Source: Xiphias gladius (taxonomy: Eukaryota > Chordata > Actinopteri > Istiophoriformes > Xiphiidae). Taken from it: a DNA stretch of 64,000 nt. Below, piece after piece: positions 11,578 through 30,322 of the stretch (its first letter is position 1; the number at the start of each line of letters is the position of its first letter). Made by a program: the position numbers and the translations under genes. Location: positions 26,452,761 through 26,516,760 of the forward strand of contig NC_053414.1 of assembly GCF_016859285.1 (NCBI RefSeq). Direction: 5' to 3'. Under the pieces are notes generated by a model. It worked only from the letters and a program-made list of their open reading frames with translations. It was not told the origin of the DNA and made no database searches.

Positions 11578-12438
11578 GTCTGTCTGTCTATCCATCTGTC
11601 TGTCTGTCTATCTTCTGTGGGAAGGGAAGGATCTGAGGAGCATGAGTGATACACTGAGGAAGGCGAACATCAAATAATGATAATTATTCCCATATCCAGA
11701 ATGATCCGCATTTGGATCTTTATTCTCTGGTAAAGTGCAAAATTCAGTATTAAAGTATGTGTTGAAATAGCGAGCGCATTTCCAGATATACAATGAAGAC
11801 ATGGAACCTAGGTATGGATTTAGAGTGATCATTACAGCAAAACTACAGCCTCAGTCAAGAAAGAGCAATTCCTGTCATTACTTTTAGATGGTAGCACTGC
11901 GGAGTAACACTGTTTGTGTGCAAAATGAGTATCCTAAGTGTGTCGGGTCCGACTACTGCAACATAAACCTCATACATGTGATCCCAGACTCGTGTGAAGC
12001 TACAGCAGCCCTACCTGCGCCTGAAGGTGAACAGGGTCCTCTGTGCGCTTGGCTAACCTCTGGTCTCCCCTTCTGTCGGGCTTTGCGGCTGGCTACCCTC
12101 ATCTTACACACATTACCGTACGTTTGCCCGTCGCTTCCGCACACCCGCTGCTCCGTCTTACACCGGCAGACGCCCCGGGAGCCCCGCCGCCTCCCCGCGG
12201 CGGGCATCCTGCACTCCAGGCCATCCCCGCAGGGCAGGTCGTCCTCGCGTCCGCAGGGGTCTCCCTCCCGCGGGGCGCACACCAGGCAGCAGTCGCACCG
12301 GTCCGGGACGTACCCGCCGGGACAGCTGGGGCTCGGGCACAGGCTCACGTCGCACCGGGAGGCGCACTGGCCGGAGCGCGCCGCCACGGCCAGGTCGCGC
12401 GTAAAGACCAGCGCCGCTGCGAGTAGAAGTAGCTGCAT
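7041..12438 (-). CDS. htra3: Serine protease HTRA3 (9 coding exons, whole gene)
   Basis: Spliced product of 1410 nt, 469 aa plus stop (human HTRA3 is about 453 aa). Order: signal peptide (about 1-20, [20 protein letters not shown]), Cys-rich IGFBP-like module (about 24-85, with RCDCCLVC), Kazal-like module (about 92-138), trypsin-like protease domain (about 150-365) and C-terminal PDZ domain (about 370-465). The catalytic triad is intact: His206 in TNAHVV, Asp242 in KADIATIK and Ser320 in GNSGGPL. It is HTRA3 rather than HTRA1 by [45 protein letters not shown] and [11 protein letters not shown]. The family is secreted, degrades extracellular matrix proteins and modulates TGF-beta signalling. 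All introns are GT..AG and phases match throughout. Teleosts can carry two htra3 copies; I cannot say which this is. Confidence 0.95.
7439..7534 (-). CDS. htra3: htra3 coding exon 8: PDZ first half
   Basis: Encodes [20 protein letters not shown] and then [10 protein letters not shown]. The NPDFP(D/E)VSSG motif is typical of HTRA3. The acceptor is CTTTGCAG|T and the donor GAAAA|GTATGT. Confidence 0.93.
7777..7825 (-). CDS. htra3: htra3 coding exon 7: linker to PDZ
   Basis: A 49-nt exon encoding [15 protein letters not shown] with split codons at each end (Glu366 in, Asp382 out). It corresponds to the RFIGIRM...T segment that opens the linker/PDZ part of HTRA proteins. The acceptor is TTTTCAG|AAG and the donor AAAGA|GTGAGT. 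Confidence 0.92.
8167..8281 (-). CDS. htra3: htra3 coding exon 6: end of protease domain
   Basis: Encodes residues 328-365 ([20 protein letters not shown], then [13 protein letters not shown]) plus one base. The acceptor CAG is directly preceded by an unbroken T run of about 16. The donor is AAAG|GTCAGG. Reading on through the donor stays open for about 15 more codons; see findings. Confidence 0.94.
9306..9338 (-). CDS. htra3: htra3 coding exon 5: catalytic serine micro-exon (33 nt)
   Basis: Encodes only [11 protein letters not shown] (residues 317-327), with the nucleophile Ser320. A 33-nt exon at this place is the usual arrangement of vertebrate HTRA1/3/4 genes. The acceptor is TGTGAAG|TAC and the donor AACTTG|GTGAGT. 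Confidence 0.95.
9539..9733 (-). CDS. htra3: htra3 coding exon 4
   Basis: Encodes residues 252-316 in phase 0 (195 nt). Carries [20 protein letters not shown], followed by [15 protein letters not shown] and [11 protein letters not shown]. The acceptor is GGGAGCAG|AAG and the donor ATTAAC|GTGAGC. This exon holds the substrate-pocket loops conserved in all HtrA proteases. Confidence 0.95.
10256..10478 (-). CDS. htra3: htra3 coding exon 3: catalytic His and Asp
   Basis: Encodes residues 177-251. Contains SSGSGFIV, the catalytic His206 in TNAHVV and the catalytic Asp242 in KADIATIK. The acceptor CTCTCCAG|A completes the split Arg codon 177. The donor is CCTCAG|GTGAGA. Confidence 0.95.
10685..10790 (-). 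CDS. htra3: htra3 coding exon 2: start of protease domain
   Basis: Encodes residues 142-176 and part of 177, including [19 protein letters not shown], the invariant start of the HtrA protease domain. The acceptor is TATAG|GT and the donor GTGAG|GTGTGT. The phase-1 entry restores Gly142 from exon 1. Confidence 0.93.
10791..12014 (-). other. htra3 intron 1 with long tetranucleotide tract
   Basis: A 1.2-kb intron. About half is the CTAT/CTGT microsatellite entered separately; the rest holds no recognisable feature. Confidence 0.85.
10991..11612. repeat. (CTAT/CTGT)n complex microsatellite, about 620 bp
   Basis: An almost unbroken run of CTGT and CTAT tetramers with short interruptions (CCAT, CTAC-like, a few 2-3-base slips). 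It is open in all three plus-strand frames for about 130-230 codons, giving Cys-Leu-Ser-Val repeats with no protein meaning. It lies inside htra3 intron 1, about 200 bases from exon 2. Confidence 0.98.
12015..12438 (-). CDS. htra3: htra3 coding exon 1: signal peptide, IGFBP and Kazal-like modules
   Basis: Starts at ATG (12438-12436) followed by a hydrophobic leader. Encodes residues 1-141 plus one base of codon 142. Cysteine-rich motifs include [16 protein letters not shown] and [13 protein letters not shown]. The donor is GGCGCAG|GTAGGG. GC content is far above the flanks, as expected for a CpG-rich first exon, and that explains the overlapping chance frames on the opposite strand. Confidence 0.93.
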
Positions 12439-12900
12439 TGTGATGGATATTGACAGCGTCAGGAAGCGCGTTCAAAGGTGATTCATTCCTTACATGGTCA
12501 TATTAAATGTTTTATCTCCAAACACCCAACTGCTTTGTGTTACGACCCGAAATTAAAAACAAAAACAAAAAATGAAAATGAATAAATAAATACAGCCGCT
12601 ACTGGCTACTTCACTCAGCAGGTTAGGGGATGGTTGGAGCTATATCAAAGTCGTTCTCTACGCTCTGTGCAGGCTTTCGCTCCGGACATCGCCGAGTCAG
12701 CGGTGTCTGCGGACTTCACCAGCCTTGTGACCGGGCATCGCTGGGTCCGGAGGACCCACGGGGCTGCTGCGGTCACGCGCGCCGCCTAGTGGCCGGGGAA
12801 CCACGCAGCACACTTTCGGCGACGGGGCAGGTCGGATCCCGCGCGCCGTGTGATTCCGTGGGGGGGTTTAGGTCACTAAGGACATTAAGGTAAATGTGGA
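12439..12900 (-). promoter_or_regulatory. Probable htra3 promoter and 5' UTR region
   Basis: GC- and CpG-rich DNA continues from exon 1 into this upstream stretch (densest at 12660-12860), interrupted by an A-rich piece near 12555-12600. This fits a CpG-type promoter, but no TATA box or start site can be fixed from sequence alone. Chance plus-strand frames arise from the GC richness. Confidence 0.45.
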
Positions 12901-14629
12901 CATTAAGGTCACAAGAACGTATGGTTTCACTTCAACCATTGTCCGAGCAGGACAAGACCCGTGTCTCCGACTATATATATATAATACTGCTGCCACTGCA
13001 AAATATGCTATGATCAATATTCTTGACATACTTTGAGTTCTTAGAATAGAGACTTCAGATCCCTTTTCATCATTTACCCTCCTTAAACTCTACTCCCCTT
13101 TCACAGTAACCTGGAGATGATGGGTTTGTGACAAGGCCTGGTGCCCCGCACCTGCAACACGTGGTCGATCTCCCAGCAAAATCACATATATAATAAAAAT
13201 ACAATCGCCCTGTCTTTTCTTTTCTTTTCTTCTTTCGTGGTCAAGTGCCTTAGCGGGACCGGGCCAACTCAGTCCCGAGGCCACCAGCTTCTTCACTCAT
13301 CGACATCTAGCAGGCTGAGGCTCGTCCACAGGTGAGTGACACGCGCTCCAGCTCTCACGCGGCTGCCGTTTCTCTGTGTGTCTGAATCCTCGTCCTCCGA
13401 CTCCACGGTTTTACGGCCGGACGGGGGCAAAGCCCGGCTGTGAGTCAGCCAAGTGAACGGTGGCCGCACTCCATTCAGCTGCTTCAGTTTTCAGGGTGCC
13501 GGCGAGGTTCGCGCGGGCCCGCCGCCTCACACAGCCGTGACCCTACTGGGGCGCGTGGGCAGGGCAGAGTCAAAATGGCAGCTGCGGGAAAGGCCTGCTC
13601 GTGGCGGTAAAGGAAGAATGTTGGCTGAAGGAGCAGAGGAGGACAGGTCATTATAGATCTCAGTCCACGGGGGGCTGAGCACAGGAGAAACCTGGAGCGA
13701 AGGGCTCTTTCTCCAATCACTTTAACCCGGAACAAGTAATAGTCCTGTCTACCTTTTATTCTGTACTCTTCCAGGAATTCACGTTTGCAGGTTTAAAATG
13801 CAAAATACAAAACATTGCACATCCTAATATCAAACAAACAGCTCTATAAATTCATCTATCTATTCTAGAAACAATATTAAAAGTAATATTTAGACAGTGT
13901 GTGATCATATATGTTTTTTCATGTCCATATTTAAAGACTTTGAGTTATAGATGAAAAATCCACATTTGAAATTGTGCTTTTTTTTTTCTTCTTCTATGTG
14001 CCTGTGGGTGCTGGCACAGTTTTCCACATGAGGGCAGTGTCAAGCAAGGCTACGTGTCACCCTGCTCCTCAGTGCTGACACACACACACTGGTGATACTA
14101 CAACATGTCTTTTCATATTTTTATTTCCTCTCCAGATGTGTGCTGCGTTTCACTGAGGGCGTGTGGGCGCTGCCTAAACGGACGAGTGTGCGTGGCGACG
14201 CTCTCCAGCCATATCTCCCTTGTGCCACCGTCGTGGCTGGGGAGAAGCAGACTTAAGTAGGCGGGGGTGTGTTTGTGCATGTGTTTCGCTTGCACGTGCA
14301 TATAGAGATATGTACACGAGGGCGGGTTAATAATGCATGTGTGTGTGTGTGTGTGTGTGTGTGTCCACATACCAACAGGTGCTCATCAGTGCCTCAGTCT
14401 AACCTGTAGCACCAGCTGTGAGTATGAGGATCTTTCAGTTACATTTAAGATACACAACCGTGATGTCGTTTAACCCCTGCAGAAGGTTTTGGTGGTGGCG
14501 AGACTGCTTTCTAAAAGGTCACTGTGTACCACCGTGTTCCTACGATACACAGTAACCTTGGACTGTGGTGAAGCAGGCTAAAGAGTTATGCTCGGCATTG
14601 CTCCTCCAATCTGCACCTTCAAGATGTAA
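12901..14629. other. Intergenic between htra3 and pi4k2b, no gene proven
   Basis: Contains a moderately GC-rich patch at about 13230-13720 with one exact donor-like site on the plus strand (CCACAG|GTGAGT at 13331), and a short GT tract at 14336-14364. No open frame with recognisable domains. The patch could be an untranslated exon of a divergent transcript; see findings. Confidence 0.5.
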
Positions 14630-14895
14630 CTAGTGCTGAAACACTAGTCGATTGACGAATCGGCCAAAAATCGGCAACACTTTTGATGATCATTTAATCA
14701 ATAAGTCGTTTACCGAACAAAAGCGGCAAACATAAACTGGTTCCAGTGTCTCACATTAGGGTATTTCCTCTTTCACAGACTAAACTGAACATCAAAAACA
14801 AAAAAAAAAAAAAAAGGAAATCAGGAAACTGTGATCTGACATTTCATCGACTAGATGATTAATCGATGACTCAAAAATATGACTGACCGATCAAG
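14630..14895. repeat. Dispersed hAT-like non-autonomous repeat
   Basis: Opens with an AACACTAGTCGATTGACGAAT-type end and closes with ATGATTAATCGATGACTC, which are inverted relatives built on the ATCGATTA core. The 'contains ATTAATCGATT plus GTCTATAAAA-like middle' pattern is familiar as a dispersed element of teleost genomes. The interior includes an A-run at about 14800-14816. Family assignment rests on memory of that pattern and needs a repeat-library search. Confidence 0.5.
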
Positions 14896-14949
14896 CATTA
14901 TTGGAAATAATTGTTATTTGCAGAACTAGATGTGCAGTGAGTTAGGAAC

Positions 14950-15239
14950 GACAAGTCAGGTTTAAAAAGGCTGACCCAGAGGGCACAGCAATCAGGAAAT
15001 GCACAAAAACCAACAGTATTTGCAGTAATTTCCAGTTTTCATCAGGTTGGATGGCTGAGTTCGAGATCCAGTCGGAAGACAGAAAGTACCGGGACAAGTC
15101 AGGTTTAAAAAAAAAAAAGACTGACCCAGAGGGCACAGCAAAAATGAAAAAAAAAAAACCAAGTATTTGCAGTAATTTCCAGTTTTCTTCAGGTTGGATG
15201 GCTGAGTTCGAGATCCAGTCGGAAGACAGAAAGTACCGG
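14950..15239. repeat. Tandem duplication of a ~145-bp unit
   Basis: Unit 1 (14950-15092, 143 bp) and unit 2 (15093-15239, 147 bp) abut exactly. Both begin GACAAGTCAGGTTTAAAA, carry CTGACCCAGAGGGCACAGCA and end GGAAGACAGAAAGTACCGG. Differences are mostly A-run lengths plus a few substitutions, so the duplication is fairly recent. Both strands stay open across it by chance. Confidence 0.95.
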
Positions 15240-16955
15240 TCTCTTTCTGTTTGGATCTGTTGTTTTGCCTTTACAATACTTTTTGTTAATCATAATCACA
15301 GTCTTATGGCTACCTACTGCACATTCAAAAGTCAGGCAATTTAGCTTAGTACACAATTAAAAAATTTTTTTGGTTTGGTTTTTTTACATAAACAGGGCAC
15401 ACCAAATTCATGTACAGTTCAAAGTGTACAGGTTGCAGGTTAATCTGCATTTGAGGCAATACTGCTACCGTCATCAGTTAATCATTAAGTCTACAAGCTT
15501 AATGGCCCTGCCATAGGTAAAGAGAAATAGCTCTGCTGAACACACCTTTGTCAATACTGTTTGACAGCTGTAAATATACACAGTTATAATACTCTTATTT
15601 ATCTTGTAATTTCCCTCAGCACTTATTTAAACATCTAATTAATCTGCTGACTGGTACCATTTCATGAGCTTTCTTCCCTTAAACCATCAACAGTGATTTT
15701 TCTGTGAAACTAATGTACAACTGACCAAAGCAAAGATTCAAATTTCCAAAATTTTATTTTTCATCTTTTAAATATACAATTTTTCTCATACAATCATTGA
15801 GTTGGAATAAAAATTTCAAGATGCATACATAAGAAAACATAACAGCATCAAGCAAATGTGAAATATTGTCCTCTGTTTTGTTTTTTCCTCTTCACATAAT
15901 GTATGATAAAGGGGAGCGACGAAGTTCCATCCCCCATGCCACGAGGTTCGAGAGAAAGCTGCTTGCCAGCAATTAAATACATGTCAAACAATAAATACAT
16001 TCATTGTTACGAGAAAAGTCTATTTTTTGACAGTATTCACTCGTACTGAAATGTTTAGGAGCAAGAATCTGTGTAGAAACCGTAAACAGATTACATTCAA
16101 GCAATGTGTTTATTCCTAGTCCTCCTCCTCCAAATTTTATTTTCAAGTTTCAGCAATATTCTCTTATCAAGGCTTTTCACTGTTCCATCCACTAACAGAT
16201 TTTGGCAGTAGTGAGAGTAGAAGACAGATGTGGTTTTGAAAACTAACACTGGGTAAAGAGTGGTTCGACCAAGTTGTGTGGAACTAGTCAAACACTTCCA
16301 GCAGCGCAAGTGCACATCTATAGTTCAATAAGTAATCCTACAAGGCAAAAGCAAATTGTTTTGGACTTTAAATCCCAGACCAGGATCGACATTGTCCTGG
16401 AGAAAAATTCACTTTCTGGAGAGATCTGTGAAACCAGTCCTTTAGATTCCCAAACACTACTGGACCACAGATCTGTAAGTTTGTGGTTTGTAAGTGCTGG
16501 TTCTTTGGCCATTAGCCCCACTAAGAGATCTTACAAGAGACTTCAGTAGGTACTTTGGGTCGATTTAAAAAAAAAAAAAAATCCCTCCTTTCTGCCTCCT
16601 AACAATAAACAAAGCCCACCTCTGTGGAAAAGCCGATTATCCAATCAGGTCACCATGGTAACCACAAAGAGCCCCAAGGTCTCTAAAAGACACTGGTATG
16701 CCAATCTCTCTAGCTCCCATGCTTTTCTGTGCTCTCTTCACAAAATGAGGAATGGGCCCAAGCCCAATTTCTTCACAAACCATTCCTCATCTCACATTCT
16801 ACCCTCATGTCTTCCTCTTCAAATTTGAGCAGTTTCCAGTGTGATTTTCTCATGTCCTCCCTCATTACATCCTTCCTCGCCTCTGGACTGACTTCAGGAC
16901 AGAAAAACAGCTGTTGCAGATTCTCTCCTCAGCTCCCCTCCTCATCCCTTTCTGA
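15240..16955 (-). other. pi4k2b 3' UTR and downstream flank
   Basis: Downstream of the pi4k2b stop codon on the minus strand. AATAAA signals read on the minus strand occur at 16109-16114, 16136-16141 and 15753-15758, so the 3' UTR probably ends at one of these; sequence alone does not choose. No other gene seen. Confidence 0.5.
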
Positions 16956-27394
<10,439 letters not shown>

Positions 27395-29584
27395 TGTGGC
27401 TCAGTTTTTAATACGTACAAGTGCAGTAAATTACCCCGACTTCCGTTCAAGTTGTCAGCCTTCCATTTTAAAGAGGCTCGAGTGCATAAACCCCAAAACA
27501 AATTATTCGAAAGCAGCTGCTTTCGCTCACCTATATGTCCACATAATCCTTCAAGCTCGCCTCTTCTGCTTCCTATTTAGCCCATCACGCATGCGCTGCA
27601 TTACAAAAAAAAAAAAAAAAACATGAAACAAAAACCAATTGGCTAAAGCTGCCTTCAGGTGCTCCTTGGGAAGTCCGTACCGCCGAAAATTGAAAACATC
27701 AACCCGGCAAAAATATTTCTCTACCACATTTTTATTATAGAAATCTTGTGCAATGTCCACTTTGTTAAGTTAAAACGCCCCTAATTGATATAGCTCTGTA
27801 GCTAATGAAGGCCGTTATTAGCTTTACAGTCCATAAATACTTTTAACGCCAACAAAAACAAATAGGCCTATAGCTTTTCATCGGAGGTTAAGTGAGTAAA
27901 AACTGGTGGCTATGGCTTTGTGAGTCAGTCATTTTAAGCTAATAATTATTAGGACATCACTTGTCGGCCTACGTTGAAACGTTTTCCTCGGTTTTTCCTC
28001 TTTGTCTGTCCGTCGTCTCTTTTTAAAGGAACTTTTATATTGTAAACAGTTCTTGAAACCCTAATGTAAAGCTTCATTAACCCAAGCTAACTTCAGTCAA
28101 CAATCACCCTCTTAAACTGCATAATTAAGCTACTTTGAGCTTCAATCTAATTCCTCTTCATGGAATAAGTAATAAAATCAAGGTGTTATGCTCATGAACA
28201 GCCTTCATTCATAGTTTTAATGTTTTATTAAGAAGACTTTTACCAAATCTGAAGAAAAAATAATCTGACTTTTAACTGACTCGATCTGGGTTAGACTTCA
28301 CAATTAAAAACGGCGCTGTTTGACACAAGAAGCACTGGAATTTTAATATTTAATTTATCGTCCCCCATCAAAAGGTTAAAACACCTCGCAAACACGTACA
28401 TTGATGCCTTCAATGGTTATTCATTCATGTTACTGCTTGCCTACCGGGGATATGTAGCAGTCATTTTTATGGCCACTAGGTGTCGACAGTGATACATAAA
28501 TCCAAACCGTTGCAAAATGTTGAATACTTTGTTCAGTCTGTTCTTTTTTATTTTTAACTTTGATGTAAAATAGTGGTGCTCCTTATTGACCAGTTTTAAT
28601 CCTTCATCAAGTGCCATCATTCTTAATATTTGGCCACCATAGGCGTAATTCCTTCCTAATGCCCTGCCTTCCCACAGGCTGTCTCCGACGTGAAGGTTAG
28701 GATAACAAATGGGCCTTTTTCTGGTGCAGCCGCCACATGGTAAAAAAATCGTAAAAATTTCCTTTGCTCCAGTTTTCAGTGTGGACCTAAGGTGGAATAA
28801 TGAAGGTGGAAGAACCTCTGCATTAGCTTTGCCAGGCTTAATGTAGTAGTTTTCCATTCCTCTATTTCCCCTACTTCCCCTCTCTCTTCTTATCTCCCCT
28901 ATAAATTAACGGTGTCCCTCTTTTCCCCCTTTCCTCTCAGTGCCCCTCAATCACCCAGCGGTCTGCACAGCACCTCACTCTCCCTTAACCCTCAGCCTCT
29001 CTCCACCCACAACTCGCCCCCTCCACCACCACCTAGCTCTCTAATAAGGGAGTAGCTGAAACACATGCAAATGAGCAGTCAGCCAGCTGGTATAACAGCA
29101 GTCATGTGATCTATCAAGGTAGGGGGTTAGGGGGTGAAGGAGACATGGGGGGGGGGTAGAGGATGAGGGAGGATGAAGGAGGGATCTTAGGGCTTGAGAG
29201 GGAGAGAGACGGGTTTAAAGACATGCTATACAGACACACAGGCATCCCTGTGCTAGCTCTTTGCTAGATGTTAAAATAATCTAATCAGCCCTCTCTGCCC
29301 TTGTCCATCAGCTTTCTCCATACTGTTTCTGCCTCTGTCCTCTTTACCCTTTATGTCTGTATCCCTCCATTCTTCAAGGACAAATACCTGAAATGTCACT
29401 CATTTGACATATGACACTTTGCAGGGAGGCACATCAGAACATCTCTCTCTTTCCCTATGTATGCGTGCGTGTGTGTGTGTGTGTGTGTGTGTGAAACCTT
29501 TGTACTTCACCCACCACTGGGTGACAAGCCCCTGCAGCAGTCAAGTCACACTGCAGACACACTCACTGCATGAATGCATGCGCG

Positions 29585-29672
<88 letters not shown>

Positions 29673-30172
29673 ATCCATCTTTGCCTCACTGTGGCACCCA
29701 TTCCAGCAAATTCTACTGGCATAAGATCTGGCTTACTCTGCCAACAGCAACCACCCTCATCCATTCCTGCTTCCTCCTCCCCCCCCCTGACTGCTTGATG
29801 AGGGAGAGAGGTAGAACCCTATAGCTCAACTCATTTTCTTGTGTGCATGTGTGTTGTCAGTGATTAGAGTGTTTGTTAGTGTGTGAGCGAATTCATTCAA
29901 ATATGAGCTCGCGGGCTCCTGATTGCAGAGTCTGCAAACCCCAGCACATCAACTCAGACATCCACCAAGGTTTGATGTTTGAATGTTTAAAGCGGTCTTC
30001 ATCAATACTGACTTAGGATTTTCTACATGCAAAATTAAGTTATATTATAAAAGTGCGCAATCAAATACACATGGCATTAAGTGGTCATCACACATTTATA
30101 CATATTTCATTTGTGGAGGTGTGAATGATAGTCAACTAAAGTGAATATATAGATGTCTGTCTATCATTAATA
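27395..30172. other. Intergenic: pi4k2b promoter side, then no gene recognised
   Basis: The first few hundred bases upstream of pi4k2b (27395-27600) hold its probable promoter/5' UTR, with no definable core element. A minus-strand frame at 28441-28857 (138 aa) has no recognisable domain and is AT-biased; I do not call it a gene. C/T-rich sequence lies at 28860-29040 and 29280-29370. A GT tract is listed separately. Confidence 0.5.
29590..29670. repeat. (GT)n microsatellite, about 40 units
   Basis: A continuous GT run; a shorter one lies just before it at 29469-29493. Confidence 0.96.
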
Positions 30173-30178
30173 TTTATT
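30173..30178 (-). promoter_or_regulatory. Possible polyadenylation signal of the LIM-domain gene
   Basis: AATAAA on the minus strand, about 135 bases after the tentative stop codon at 30312-30314. The position suits a short 3' UTR for a small gene. No cleavage site can be confirmed. Confidence 0.4.
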
Positions 30179-30311
30179 AAGTCAGTTTGATTTTTTTTTG
30201 TTTTTTTTGGCCAATAAACAGGCCCTGTGTGTCTTCTTAGGCCAGCATTTGTCCATTTTAGCTCAGTCTGGGTTCTGTATAGGGGGATGCACTGTGCCAT
30301 GGCGACACCAG

Positions 30312-30322
30312 TCACCTGTTAC
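30312..30322 (-). CDS. LIM gene tentative terminal exon (…GNR-stop)
   Basis: Acceptor TTTCTCTTGACAG|GT, 96 bases downstream of the exon 3 donor, would complete Gly65 and add Asn-Arg-stop. Polypyrimidine and AG are good and the phase fits, but an 11-nt coding tail cannot be proven from sequence. A second AG seven bases further on would instead give a 17-residue tail. Confidence 0.4.

Noticed and set aside
10973-11677. Three overlapping plus-strand frames of 128-234 aa
   Set aside because: They are entirely translation of the CTAT/CTGT microsatellite (Cys-Leu-Ser-Val pattern), with no start context or domain.
11888-12481. 197-aa and 127-aa plus-strand frames
   Set aside because: They overlap the high-GC first exon of htra3 in antisense; the minus-strand signal-peptide/IGFBP/Kazal reading is clearly the real one.
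15051-15344. 97-aa plus-strand frame with an internal repeated peptide
   Set aside because: The peptide repeat simply reflects the tandem DNA duplication with A-runs (Lys strings); both strands are open, so coding is not supported.
28441-28857. 138-aa minus-strand frame
   Set aside because: No recognisable family or domain, AT-biased codons, no splice or promoter support. I could not link it to the LIM gene as an upstream or second-domain exon.
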